From the NCBI RefSeq assembly GCF_900187295.1, contig NZ_LT906473.1, forward strand, positions 2,852,001 through 2,916,000: a stretch of DNA of 64,000 bases. The letters run 5' to 3'. Positions 12,901-20,367 of this stretch are shown one piece after another. The stretch is from Corynebacterium cystitidis. GTDB lineage: Bacteria > Actinomycetota > Actinomycetes > Mycobacteriales > Mycobacteriaceae. The translations under genes were made by a program, and so were the position numbers. The first letter of the stretch is position 1, and each line of letters opens with the position of its first letter. A model generated the notes under the pieces. That model made no database searches, had not been told where the DNA came from, and saw nothing but the letters and a program-made list of their open reading frames with translations.

Positions 12901-14421
12901 GTCATCGGTGGTGGTGTCGAAGGTGCACGCATTGGCGTCGGCAAGCGTGGTAACATCGCACTCCTTGACGATTTTATCGGTGGTCTCATTACGCCAGATG
13001 ATCTTATTTCCTTCAAATGGCGGAAGGGCACCCGTGACCTCGAGTTCTGCAACAGCGTCCAGCGGTGCAGGGTTCTCATACGAATCATAGTTGGTAATGT
13101 CCAACTGGATAACCGTGTAAGGAATTACCGCAAAGTTCCTGTTGTACAGATTGGCTGGAGATGGGTTGTAGCCGGTTATAATGCCAGGGTTTTCGCCTCT
13201 GTTTTCCGTCCAACGCTGGAATACAGGGGTGGGATTAGCGGAATAGCCGCTGACAACTTCGCCCTCTTCGTTTTCTACCCACATGTAGAAGTAAGAGTCA
13301 TTGTTGAACAAGCCATCGGTACGGATGGAATAACGACCATCTTCGTCAGTCTTTGCTGCGAAAGTCTTCTCGATCGGCTCCCTGCCATTGGCACGCTCGT
13401 TTTCGAGCATCTCCTTGGTTTTACCGGCACGCTCGTTTTCAGGATACTGCTCCTCAATTTCCTGTGCCTTGATCCGAGCGTCTTCAGTCAGGATGGAGAG
13501 ATAAACGTTGTAATCTTTCAGATGCTTATCGTAGCGATTCTCTCCCACTGGACCAACGACGCGGTCACCTTGAGTGGATTCAAGCCATACACGGCCAGAC
13601 ACTGTATTTTTCTCACGCAACGTTACCGCAGGGTTAGAGATCGGCCCCTGTTCATCAAGAGTAATTTCGGGAGCCGCCATGTATGACTTCTTAGCCGCAG
13701 GTGGGGCCTGCTCAGTTAGAAAAACACCAGTGTAGGCGATATTACGGCCCGCTACCTGGGTAGCCCCTGAGGCATCCGCAGGGTAGTGGCCAGATCCCGG
13801 TGCAACACCGGTCCATGAACCAGGAACCAGGCCGCTGACCTGACGGGTGCAGTGGAGACGGTTGCCGGTTTCAGGGTTAACCATATCCGAGTCTGCCACC
13901 CACAGGCGGTAGGCCTGTTGGTCTGAGCCCGTGCCGGTGGAGTCGAATAGGTGCTCTTTGCCATTGACATCGACCCATGGTTCGCGCAGGTCAAACACAA
14001 AGGAACCGGTACCGAAACGTTGCGTACCGTGTCCTTGCGACTGGGCTGCGTACACCGGTGAGATTGAACCGTCCTTGTCTCGCCACTGCATGAGCACTGT
14101 GACTCCGTTGAGCCCCCCTTTCCCGTAAAGAGACCCGGGTGCAGTGGTCTCCATAATTCCGACTGCGCCGGAAATAATATGCTTTGAAGTGTCTAGGGCA
14201 CTTGCATTTTGGACGTAGCCGTTCTTGATGCCATCAGCATCAATGGTTCCTGCTGGAGCGGTCCAATTCGCATCAGCGGGTTTGTTGTTAGTGATCGCTT
14301 GCGCTTTCGCCAGAGTTTGCGGTGTGACGACCGGCTGGACCATGGGCGCGACAAGTGCCACTGAGAGAGCGGCCGCTGCGATAGTTGTACCGCGGCGACG
14401 GGCGATGCTCTTCATGTGCAT
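9976..14421 (-). CDS. Large secreted Rib/YPDG-repeat surface protein
   Basis: This 1481-residue protein is probably exposed on the cell envelope. It has a signal peptide (MHMKSIARRRG, then a hydrophobic stretch ending near residue 40), a unique N-terminal region to about 620, Rib/YPDG-type beta domains (VTYPDGSKETI near 630), an acidic Ca-binding thrombospondin-3-like segment (DTDGDGTPDVTDEDDDNDG near 750-780), four 79-residue repeats (about 789-1104), and another Ca-binding segment (NGDFDGDGSTNGEE near 1230). The C-terminus has two hydrophobic segments and a short polar tail but no LPXTG sorting signal, so anchoring by membrane insertion is more likely than by sortase. The ATG at 14421 lies 7 nt after GAAAGGA; the TTG two codons upstream is not needed. 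Adhesin-like roles are an inference from the domain types. Confidence 0.88.
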   Translation of the reverse strand: MHMKSIARRRGTTIAAAALSVALVAPMVQPVVTPQTLAKAQAITNNKPADANWTAPAGTIDADGIKNGYVQNASALDTSKHIISGAVGIMETTAPGSLYGKGGLNGVTVLMQWRDKDGSISPVYAAQSQGHGTQRFGTGSFVFDLREPWVDVNGKEHLFDSTGTGSDQQAYRLWVADSDMVNPETGNRLHCTRQVSGLVPGSWTGVAPGSGHYPADASGATQVAGRNIAYTGVFLTEQAPPAAKKSYMAAPEITLDEQGPISNPAVTLREKNTVSGRVWLESTQGDRVVGPVGENRYDKHLKDYNVYLSILTEDARIKAQEIEEQYPENERAGKTKEMLENERANGREPIEKTFAAKTDEDGRYSIRTDGLFNNDSYFYMWVENEEGEVVSGYSANPTPVFQRWTENRGENPGIITGYNPSPANLYNRNFAVIPYTVIQLDITNYDSYENPAPLDAVAELEVTGALPPFEGNKIIWRNETTDKIVKECDVTTLADANACTFDTTTDDKREPGTVYSATLHSGLGDFLASDTFTIVDAMNLNNEPSYDPATTSPGAEVEVPQKVSDLPDGTKFEPQAPKNDAGEPQNGWTVAETPSTEDNPGSLTVTPPADTQPGDYTIPVLVTYPDGSKETIDAKVTVTPKQADQFAPSYENKLIVPGTPAESAPKFKNDKGEDVTVPEGAKFEIPGDYQAPQGYDVKIDPDTGVVTVTAPEKLDKDTAEELKVPVKVTYKDGSVDDAIAPFQLDTDGDGTPDVTDEDDDNDGYTDIVENEAGTNPKDPSDKPSLAGQHDPVGQDINTNVGVVPNSDKGIQNLGELPKGTTTKWETEPKVDEPGTVPATIVVTYPDGSKDTVNIKVKVTDPSTDADKHDPVGQDINTNVGVVPNSDKGIQNLGELPEGTTTEWETEPKVEEPGTVPATIVVTYPDGSKDTVNIKVKVTDPSTDADKHDPVGQDINTNVGVVPNSDKGIQNLGELPKGTTTKWETEPKVDEPGTVPATIVVTYPDGSKDTVNIKVKVTDPSTDADKHDPVGQDINTNVGVVPNSDKGIQNLGELPEGTTTEWETEPKVDEPGTVPATIVVTYPDGSKDTVKVKVNVTDPSTDASKFEPEYRPTDVPVGESRPSNNPFEGTDAPVANVTLGDTSKATNWTFTPDTTSGVITAQAPTLEQLAAQYNGLFPSGSPQTIVGVGSALTNVIKPAVPVVITYQDGSQDAATAVFNLLGKDGKSILDPNGDFDGDGSTNGEEITGGSNPFDPNSTPSKDAPDWNNGTVKPGGTVNLPNVGGKVQEGTTVTVEGPGKGKLNPNGSITVEANKDAKPGDKIKVTVKDKDGKAIDEVAVTVEAPSDHGSSDIDTGRCVATALGFGLPLLALVPIGLASQLSIPGLSPLVGQVNARIQEINTQLQAQVGVLDPKLAAFVADINAALGSVAPQAGKIASGIAIVAAGLLVGSVIYDACSPEDSSTSSSVLGSSGNKATSSQDDK
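11108..12055 (-). repeat. Four tandem 237-bp repeats in the surface-protein gene
   Basis: Four in-frame units of 79 codons each begin with HDPVGQDINTNVGVVPNSDK and end with the YPDGSKDTV segment. They are nearly identical at DNA level. Units 1 and 3 share KGTTTKWETEPKV, while units 2 and 4 share EGTTTEWETEPKV, so the array looks like a duplicated pair. Such arrays change copy number by recombination. Assemblies of this stretch may collapse or expand it. Confidence 0.95.
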
Positions 14422-14540
14422 AACCAAATCCTTTCGAAAGGTGAGTAGAGAAAGGAGGCGCCTATGATTTTGCCATGTCCAGTCGAATCGGCGGGCAGCT
14501 AATGTGACCGCTCATGGCCTTTGAGGTTCCTCACGGGCGC

Positions 14541-14582
14541 TTTCCACGTCATACGATACCGCGAAGGTGGAAAAGTTTCCAC
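14541..14582. promoter_or_regulatory. TTTCCAC/GTGGAAA operator-like sites upstream of the surface-protein gene
   Basis: The 16-bp element GTGGAAAAGTTTCCAC (14567-14582) has perfect 7-bp arms around AG. A third copy of the half-site, TTTCCAC, lies 20 bp away at 14541. They are about 120-160 bp upstream of the surface-protein start on its minus-strand promoter side, in the 330-bp gap between that gene and the divergently positioned pseudouridine synthase gene. The shape suggests a dimeric repressor or activator site. The regulator is unknown. Confidence 0.45.
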
Positions 14583-14753
14583 GTCCAATAAATTCTCACC
14601 CCCGTTGTTTTGGCTCTAAATATAACTACATAAACAACGATCGGGAGAGTAGAGAGAAAGATTCTGAATTCAACTGTGAGGAAAGGTAGCCAATTTCGTT
14701 GAGTTCTGGTCGCCCCTTAACGCCCTTAACGCACAATCTTAGACTTAGAAGAG

Positions 14754-15707
14754 CTAGAATCTTGTTGTTTTAAACCTCCTGGCCATGCCAGAAAGTGGAT
14801 CTGTAAATGACAACTCAATTGACCGGAGAAGCATCGGTTTCAGAAAGCTTATGGCCCGGTAAGGGGCGCGAGTATGGTAAATGGGATCGCCTAGAATTGG
14901 CACGCCAGCAACCTTCATCTGGATGCGAAGCTGATGTGTCTTCCCTGTGACGGGTTCGAGGGTATAACGAGCCAGCGGAGTCTCCACATTGTAGTCGGAA
15001 AACCGAGCAGTATCTACTTTCTCAACGCTGAGAAGATGAGTCACTGAATTGGGTGTTCCGCTTATGATCTGAGCCTCATTTATCCCATGCTCCTTGTGGA
15101 TGTGGTGCTCCCAAAGGGCGGGTGTGTCAAACTGTCGGAACTCAGCGATGGCTTCGTAGAGTTTATGGACTTCACGACGCGCAAACAGCTCCTGATACGG
15201 TCCGCGGAGCTCCCGGCGTTTGGTAAACAGCAATAACCCACTGGTCATACGGTCAAGACGGTGAGCGGGTGTGAGCTCCTCGTTTCCCGTCGCGCGTCGC
15301 AGACGTACTGTCGCGGTCTCAGTGATGTGAGCTGCACGCGGCATCGTGGCCAGAAACGGTGGTTTGTTTACAACGAGGATGTCATCGTCTTCAAAGACGG
15401 TTTCAATCTCATAAGGGACGGGGCGCTCAGGTGCCGGGCGGCGGTAGAAGAAAACGTCTGTTCCCTCTGTCAATATACTTTCGGGGGTAAGCGCTGTGCC
15501 GTTTCTTAACACTACTTCGCCTTCCGCGAAGCGCTTAAGAATCGCTTCTTCATCGTCCTCTGGATGCCGATAACGCTGAGAATTTATCACTTCAGTCACA
15601 AATGTCACAGCAGTGACGGATGTGTTCGTCGGCACGCGGACGCGGGAGGCGCCTAGGCCGTCGCGTGGGGGTAGCGGACCTAACGCCCGAGTCTTTTTTC
15701 TACTCAT
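14754..15707 (-). CDS. RluA-family RNA pseudouridine synthase
   Basis: This 317-residue enzyme isomerises uridine to pseudouridine in rRNA or tRNA. The catalytic motif HRLDRMTSG holds the active-site Asp. Other family blocks are VNKPPFLATMP upstream and HQLRIQMKVAGVPILGDPIY downstream. The N-terminal 80 residues do not carry a clear S4 domain. The start is placed at ATG 15707 (MSRKKTRALGP); the longer frame to 15809 adds 34 residues with no family similarity. The exact target uridine cannot be told from sequence. Confidence 0.88.
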   Translation of the reverse strand: MSRKKTRALGPLPPRDGLGASRVRVPTNTSVTAVTFVTEVINSQRYRHPEDDEEAILKRFAEGEVVLRNGTALTPESILTEGTDVFFYRRPAPERPVPYEIETVFEDDDILVVNKPPFLATMPRAAHITETATVRLRRATGNEELTPAHRLDRMTSGLLLFTKRRELRGPYQELFARREVHKLYEAIAEFRQFDTPALWEHHIHKEHGINEAQIISGTPNSVTHLLSVEKVDTARFSDYNVETPLARYTLEPVTGKTHQLRIQMKVAGVPILGDPIYHTRAPYRAISFLKPMLLRSIELSFTDPLSGMARRFKTTRF

Positions 15708-15909
15708 CGTGTGTACTAACTTATTCGGCATGAATCTTGACGCAATCATTGAGTCCGCAGTTGCATTCTCCTCCGACGGTATCGGCGCGATCCTCCTCAA
15801 GGTTTTCACGGCGCTTTACGACGTTTTTTACCCGTCAAACGCGGAGGCCGCGACCCCAGTTGAGATCCCGGCATAACTGGTACTAACCAGCTGACTTGGG
15901 GGTCATGAC

Positions 15910-15932
15910 GTTGTACACTGGAGATGTACAAC
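15910..15932 (+). promoter_or_regulatory. Perfect inverted repeat upstream of usp
   Basis: GTTGTACA (15910-15917) and TGTACAAC (15925-15932) are perfect 8-bp arms around a 7-bp spacer, 28 bp ahead of the universal stress protein start. The position fits an operator at the core promoter or start of the transcript. A small RNA hairpin is possible, but there is no T-run. The cognate regulator is unknown. Confidence 0.5.
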
Positions 15933-15960
15933 AAACCAGCCACATGAAAGGGCGATCGTG

Positions 15961-16854
15961 ATGACCCAGGAAGATATTGTCGTTGTAGCTGTTGATGGCT
16001 CCGACGCCTCCAAAAACGCCGTTCGCTGGGCGGCGAACACTGCGATGAAACGCGGAATCCCGCTTCGTCTCGCGTCGAGCTACACCATGCCCCAGTTCCT
16101 GTACGCGGAGGGCATGGTCCCACCACAGGAGCTTTTCGACGACCTACAGCGTGAGACTCTCGAAAAAATTGAGGCAGCTCGCGATATCGCACACGAGGTA
16201 GCGCCGGACATTAAGATCGGCCACACGATCGCCGAGGGGTCCCCGATTGACATGCTCCTCGAGATGTCCAAGGACGTCACCATGATCGTGATGGGTTCCC
16301 GTGGTCTCGGTGGACTGTCCGGCATGGTTCTTGGTTCCGTGTCCGCAGCTGTTGTCTCCCACGCAGAATGCCCGGTTGTTGTGGTGCGCGAGGATAACCT
16401 TGTTGACGAGACCACCAAGTATGGCCCAGTTGTCGTTGGCGTGGATGGCTCTGATGTCTCCCAGCGTGCAACCGAAGTTGCGTTCGCTGAGGCGGATGCC
16501 CGTGCTGCGGAATTGCTGGCTGTGCATACCTGGATGGATATGCAGGTCCAGGCATCCATGGCGGGGCTTGCTGCTGCGCAAGAGCAGTGGGAGCTGGTGG
16601 AGCGTGAGCAGACCGAGATGCTCACCGAGCGCCTTGCCCCGCTAACCGAAAAGTACCCAGACGTGCAAGTGAAAAAGATTATTTCTCGTGACCGTCCGGT
16701 TCGCACGCTGGTTGAGCAGGCTGAGGGTGCGCAGCAGTTGGTGACCGGTTCTCACGGTCGTGGCGGTTTCAAGGGGATGCTCCTTGGTTCGACCTCACGC
16801 GCGCTGCTGCAATCGGCGCCATGCCCGATGATGGTTGTCCGCCCAGAGAATTAA
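15961..16854 (+). CDS. Tandem-domain universal stress protein
   Basis: This 297-residue cytoplasmic protein has two Usp domains (about 1-145 and 155-297), the usual actinobacterial layout. Domain 1 shows VAVDGSDASKNAVRWA at its N-terminus and the ATP-binding motif GSRGLGGLSGMVLGSVS. Domain 2 shows VGVDGSDVSQRA and GSHGRGGFKGMLLGSTS. Both keep the G-2x-G-9x-G-(S/T) signature of nucleotide-binding Usp proteins. ATG 15961 is preferred over the adjacent GTG because of the spacing to GAAAGGG. A terminator follows immediately, so it is monocistronic. Confidence 0.93.
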   Translation: MTQEDIVVVAVDGSDASKNAVRWAANTAMKRGIPLRLASSYTMPQFLYAEGMVPPQELFDDLQRETLEKIEAARDIAHEVAPDIKIGHTIAEGSPIDMLLEMSKDVTMIVMGSRGLGGLSGMVLGSVSAAVVSHAECPVVVVREDNLVDETTKYGPVVVGVDGSDVSQRATEVAFAEADARAAELLAVHTWMDMQVQASMAGLAAAQEQWELVEREQTEMLTERLAPLTEKYPDVQVKKIISRDRPVRTLVEQAEGAQQLVTGSHGRGGFKGMLLGSTSRALLQSAPCPMMVVRPEN

Positions 16855-16868
16855 TTCCTTCAGCCTGA

Positions 16869-16905
16869 GTCTCGCCCCCTCTGTGAGGAGGCGAGATTTT
16901 TTGCT
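16869..16905 (+). terminator. Terminator of the usp gene
   Basis: The strong hairpin tctcgccccctc-tgtg-aggaggcgaga is followed by tttttt and begins about 15 nt after the usp stop codon. Confidence 0.9.
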
Positions 16906-17074
16906 TCAAAACACCCAGATGAACTGCGCATAAATTAAGATTTATGAAAAGTTGTAGATTTGTTATCAAACGACGGAGAATTCATCGGCATAATGGAATA
17001 GGTTATGACAACACCGCGTGCAGATCAGCCCCAGGCTGGACGGCGTGGTTCAATTACGAAAAGGAAAAATTATT

Positions 17075-17338
17075 ATGTGGACTATTATCTTTTGGCTCAT
17101 CATCGGTGGCCTTGCAGGGTGGATCGCTTCTATGATTATGGGCCGTAACGCACAAATGGGCATGGTAGCTAACATCGTTGTTGGTATCGTCGGTGCTGTT
17201 ATCGGTGGCTTTATCGTTCGCCAATTTGGTTCTGATCCGAACGCGAACTGGGTCTGGAGCCTGATTGTGGCAACTTTGGGTGCGGTGATCTTGCTGTGGA
17301 TCATCAACCTGTTCACCAAGAACGGTGCAAAAAAGTAA
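17075..17338 (+). CDS. GlsB/YeaQ/YmgE family small membrane protein
   Basis: This 87-residue integral membrane protein belongs to the transglycosylase-associated (PF04226) family, which is stress-induced in many bacteria and has no proven catalytic activity. Three hydrophobic helices are visible: IIFWLIIGGLAGWIAS, IVVGIVGAVIGGFIV and LIVATLGAVILLWIIN, with the family's GGLAGWIASMIMG N-terminal motif. ATG 17075 follows AAAAGGA by about 9 nt. It stands alone between two terminators. Confidence 0.9.
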   Translation: MWTIIFWLIIGGLAGWIASMIMGRNAQMGMVANIVVGIVGAVIGGFIVRQFGSDPNANWVWSLIVATLGAVILLWIINLFTKNGAKK

Positions 17339-17358
17339 TAACTAAACACAAGTAGACA

Positions 17359-17396
17359 GTGGCCCCGAAGAATGCGAATTTCTCGGGGCCACTTTT
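17359..17396 (+). terminator. Terminator of the GlsB/YeaQ gene
   Basis: The hairpin has gtggccccga and tcggggccac arms, followed by ttttcctt, 20 nt after the stop codon. Confidence 0.9.
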
Positions 17397-17451
17397 CCTT
17401 GCCGCTCTAAACTATTGAAGCCCGAAAAATGTGCAGCATAGTCACTTGATC

Positions 17452-17482
17452 TGGTTCACCCATTGGAATGAACCAACCGGTT
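17452..17482 (+). promoter_or_regulatory. Inverted repeats at the tetR promoter
   Basis: TGGTTCA (17452-17458) and TGAACCA (17469-17475) form a 7-bp inverted repeat. They adjoin AACCGGTT (17475-17482), itself a palindrome, next to a -10-like tctatat. This nested dyad 45-75 bp upstream of the TetR start is a likely autoregulatory operator. Confidence 0.5.
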
Positions 17483-17525
17483 TGTCTATATTGATGGGTG
17501 AGGTCTAGTCGGAGAAAGGACACCC

Positions 17526-18137
17526 ATGAGCAAGTCTGCAGCGAAGCGCCGTAACCGCCCCAGCCCGAGGCAGCGACTCCTCGAATCCGCCACCCACCTT
17601 TTCTCCACAGAAGGCATTCGAGTCATCGGCATCGACCGCATCCTGCGCGAAGCTGACGTGGCCAAAGCATCGCTGTACTCCCTGTTCGGTTCCAAGGACA
17701 ACCTGGTCATCGCGTATATCCAGAACCTCGATCGCAAGTACCGCGAGAAGTGGAACGAGCGGACAGCGAACATGAAAGAGACAGACGATAAAATCCTCGC
17801 GTTCTTCGACATCGCTATTGAGGAAGAACCTGGCAAGGATTTCCGCGGCTCTCACTTTCTCAACGCGGCCACCGAATACCCGCGACCGGAAACGGATTCG
17901 GAAGAAGGTATCGTGCAGGCCTGTCTGGATAACCGCCGGTGGATGCACCAAACGATGACAGACCTGCTGACAAAGAAGAACGGATACCCGTCTGGCACTC
18001 AAGCTGACCAACTGTTGATCTTCCTCGACGGCGGTCTTTCCGGTGCGCGGTTTGTGCGCTCTACCGCACCGATTGAGACTGGACGCGACCTGGCAAAACA
18101 GATGTTGAGCGCCCCGCCGGCGGACTACTCCATCTAG
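17526..18137 (+). CDS. TetR/AcrR-family transcriptional regulator
   Basis: This 203-residue regulator has an N-terminal helix-turn-helix (about residues 15-60: RQRLLESATHLFSTEGIRV followed by IDRILREADVAKASLYSLF) and a divergent all-alpha ligand-binding C-terminal domain. The N-terminus before the HTH is basic. ATG 17526 follows GGAGAAAGGA. The gene converges on the YidC-like gene, and the two stop codons overlap on the palindrome CTAG at 18134-18137. Dyad elements at its promoter suggest autoregulation. The ligand and targets are unknown. Confidence 0.9.
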   Translation: MSKSAAKRRNRPSPRQRLLESATHLFSTEGIRVIGIDRILREADVAKASLYSLFGSKDNLVIAYIQNLDRKYREKWNERTANMKETDDKILAFFDIAIEEEPGKDFRGSHFLNAATEYPRPETDSEEGIVQACLDNRRWMHQTMTDLLTKKNGYPSGTQADQLLIFLDGGLSGARFVRSTAPIETGRDLAKQMLSAPPADYSI

Positions 18138-19267
18138 GTCTCTTCCACTTTTTGCTCCTGCCGCTTCTCTCGCTCTGCAAGCTTTTGTCGCTTCCGCGCC
18201 TCCAGTTGCGCGCGCGAGCGTTGCTGCCTTAACGCTTTTCGACGCTCCTTGTCGTCCTTCTTCGCTTGGCGAGCCGCCTGTTTTTCGTCGGCAAGCTCCC
18301 GGCGTACCTGCCCGATGGTGGACGGATGACGCAACGCCCGACGTTTGCGGGCACGCCGATCGCGCTTGACTGATTTCTTGTCGGCGAGCTCTTGTTTGAC
18401 GGTGGCGCGTTGGTTGTCGTTGAACTCACGGTGTACGTCATCGAGCGGGTAACGGCGCACTAGCAGAACCCAGAAGAGAACCGTTTGGGTGGCTGTCCAC
18501 AGGTTGTTGCCCACCCAGTACATCAGCAGCGCCACGGGCAGGGCACCGGAAAGACCAAGCAGGAGGATGAAAAACGGCATGATACTGGCCAGGACAACGG
18601 ACATCTTCATCATCCCACGCGAGACTCTGGAACTCCACACGAGAACGGTGTAGCCACGTGCCACGCTGATCCACAGGTTGGATGTGGTGAAGATGATCGC
18701 CAAGATGAGCAGCGGAATGATCACGCTGCGCACCTCGTCAGATGTCGTACCAAGTGCTGCGAGAGCCTCGTCCGGCATGGTGAAGAATGCGGGTAGCGGG
18801 GCTCCGAAGAATTCGGCGCTGCGGAACGAGGCGATATCTTCGGCGTCGAGCAAACCGATGGTGTTGGAGTGCTCCAAGTTCGGGCGCGAAAGCCACAGCA
18901 GCAGCCGGTACAGACCAAGAATTGCGGGGATCTGAATCAAGGGTGGCACGCAGCCTGCCAACGGGTGGAAGCCGTATTTCTTATGCAGGGCCGCGGTCTC
19001 TTTCTTTTCGGCCTCGATCGCCTCTGCGGAGGTTTGTTCCGCATACTTCGCATTGATCTCTGCCTTTTCGGGGCGCATCAGCATGCTCATTCGGCCAGAT
19101 TTATAGAGGGACCAGGTAAAAGGCGCGATCAAGCTGCGCACTGTGACCACCAGCAAGATGATGGAAATCACCCATGCCGTGGAGTTGTCGAGGGAGAACA
19201 CGTCCGCCATCAACCAATGCCACAGGCTCATGATCGCGGAGACAGGGAAGACAAAAGCCTCAAGCAT
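18134..19267 (-). CDS. YidC/Oxa1-family membrane protein insertase
   Basis: This 377-residue insertase places and folds proteins in the cytoplasmic membrane. The conserved core is seen: a first core helix with VTVRSLIAPFTW (the Arg of the hydrophilic groove), a long cytoplasmic coiled hairpin (RPEKAEINAKYAEQTSAEAI), then PLIQIPAILGLYRLL and the C-terminal pair around PFFILLLGLSGALPVALLMYW. The C-terminal 100 residues are extremely basic (KRDRRARKRRALR), a ribosome-binding tail in this family. The start is ATG 19267 with AAGGAGG 10 nt upstream; the longer frame to 19561 overlaps the sortase gene and is spurious. The main yidC is normally near rnpA-rpmH, so this is probably a second insertase. 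Confidence 0.88.
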   Translation of the reverse strand: MLEAFVFPVSAIMSLWHWLMADVFSLDNSTAWVISIILLVVTVRSLIAPFTWSLYKSGRMSMLMRPEKAEINAKYAEQTSAEAIEAEKKETAALHKKYGFHPLAGCVPPLIQIPAILGLYRLLLWLSRPNLEHSNTIGLLDAEDIASFRSAEFFGAPLPAFFTMPDEALAALGTTSDEVRSVIIPLLILAIIFTTSNLWISVARGYTVLVWSSRVSRGMMKMSVVLASIMPFFILLLGLSGALPVALLMYWVGNNLWTATQTVLFWVLLVRRYPLDDVHREFNDNQRATVKQELADKKSVKRDRRARKRRALRHPSTIGQVRRELADEKQAARQAKKDDKERRKALRQQRSRAQLEARKRQKLAEREKRQEQKVEET

Positions 19268-19348
19268 GATTAGTGTGCGCCTCCTTGGTGGCAGGGATAA
19301 TGGCGGGGGACGGGGGGACGTGTCTGGCCCGTGAGTTAATGTTAAGCC

Positions 19349-20155
19349 ATGAGTTCTACTCGTACCGACGCACGCCCCCACCGCACGACTCCAACCCAGG
19401 TGACAGGCGAGTTGCTGGTGACCTTGGGTGTGGTACTGTTGCTCTTCGCTTTTTACGAGGCATTCTGGACCAATGTCGAGGCCGGCAAGTTGCAAGACGA
19501 CGCCGCCGCCAACCTGGATCAGCGTTGGCAGCAACAGCGCACCAACCCGCGGGTACACCACACCCCGGAGCTGGGTGAAGCATTTGCCCAGATGTATATC
19601 CCTGCGTTCGGGTCAGATTACGCTTTTGCCATCATTGAAGGAACTAGCGACGAGGCCCTCTATGCTGGCCCGGGTCACTATGAGGACACGCAGATGCCGG
19701 GCGAGGCCGGTAACTTCGCAGTTGCTGGCCACCGTGTGGGAAAAGGCGCGCCGTTTAATGATTTAGGCCAGTTAGAGGTCTGCGACGCGATCGTGGTAGA
19801 AACCGCTACCCAGTGGTTGACCTACCGGGTACTGCCACTTAGCGATGACCCTGCCTCACGCGAGGCTGAGGCATCGGGCTGTCTGGTGCCGGAGCAGGTG
19901 CAGCGGGTGGCCCACGGCGATTACGCGCACGTTGAGGGCCGCCACATCACCCTGCCTGGGAACGTTTCCGTGCTGGAGCCCGTGCCCGGTGTTCATTCTG
20001 ATGGTGAGGTGGGGCAGTCCCTAGAGTCCGTGATCACGTTCACTACCTGTCACCCCCAGTTTTCAAACGCGGAGCGCATGATCGTGCACGCAATGCAGAC
20101 CGACGCGATGGATAAATCAGCGGGCCGGCCTGCTGCTTTCGACGAGACGGTATAG
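19349..20155 (+). CDS. Class E sortase
   Basis: This 268-residue transpeptidase anchors secreted proteins to the cell wall. An N-terminal signal-anchor (ELLVTLGVVLLLFAFYEAFW) precedes the sortase beta-barrel. The catalytic His is in NFAVAGHRVG, the Cys in ITFTTCHPQFSNAERM, and a conserved Arg follows the Cys in the NAERM block. Class E sortases are the housekeeping sortases of many actinobacteria and often prefer LAxTG-type signals. The start ATG 19349 is six bases after TAATGT, so the message is probably leaderless. The next gene, 34 nt downstream, encodes a 50-residue membrane protein that accompanies this sortase in actinobacteria. Confidence 0.92.
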   Translation: MSSTRTDARPHRTTPTQVTGELLVTLGVVLLLFAFYEAFWTNVEAGKLQDDAAANLDQRWQQQRTNPRVHHTPELGEAFAQMYIPAFGSDYAFAIIEGTSDEALYAGPGHYEDTQMPGEAGNFAVAGHRVGKGAPFNDLGQLEVCDAIVVETATQWLTYRVLPLSDDPASREAEASGCLVPEQVQRVAHGDYAHVEGRHITLPGNVSVLEPVPGVHSDGEVGQSLESVITFTTCHPQFSNAERMIVHAMQTDAMDKSAGRPAAFDETV

Positions 20156-20189
20156 AACGGTATAGAACGGTAGAGAGGGGATAACCACC

Positions 20190-20342
20190 ATGTATCAGGC
20201 ATTCTGGCGTGCGCTGCCCGGACCGTGGCCGGTGAAGCTACTGATCACGCTTATCATCCTGGCAGGAGTTTTTTGGCTGCTGATGGATGTCGTCTTCCCG
20301 TGGGTCTCCACACTCATGCCATATACGGACGTGGCAGTATAA
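20190..20342 (+). CDS. 50-residue conserved membrane protein next to class E sortase
   Basis: A short ORF encodes a single-helix protein: an amphipathic N-terminus (MYQAFWRALPGPWPVK), a hydrophobic helix (LLITLIILAGVFWLLMDVVF) and PWVSTLMPYTDVAV. I recall similar MY-x-x-x-W-R-x-LPGP proteins beside sortase genes in other actinobacteria. Function is unknown; a sortase partner or stabiliser is possible. A GAGAGGGG segment upstream of ATG 20190 can serve as a ribosome-binding site. Between the two genes the octamer tagaacgg is repeated three times. Confidence 0.78.
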   Translation: MYQAFWRALPGPWPVKLLITLIILAGVFWLLMDVVFPWVSTLMPYTDVAV

Positions 20343-20367
20343 AAACAGTGCGTAAGGTCTAGTGGCC

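Noticed and set aside
10406..13686. Long plus-strand ORFs opposite the surface-protein gene
   Set aside because: They are antisense shadows created by codon bias and the 237-bp repeats.
19270..19561. N-terminal extension of the YidC-like gene to 19561
   Set aside because: It overlaps the sortase coding region antisense, has no family similarity, and ATG 19267 has a strong ribosome-binding site.
20151..20173. Triple tagaacgg octamer as a regulatory iteron
   Set aside because: Only 23 bp, lying between the sortase stop and the small gene; most likely a local slippage product.
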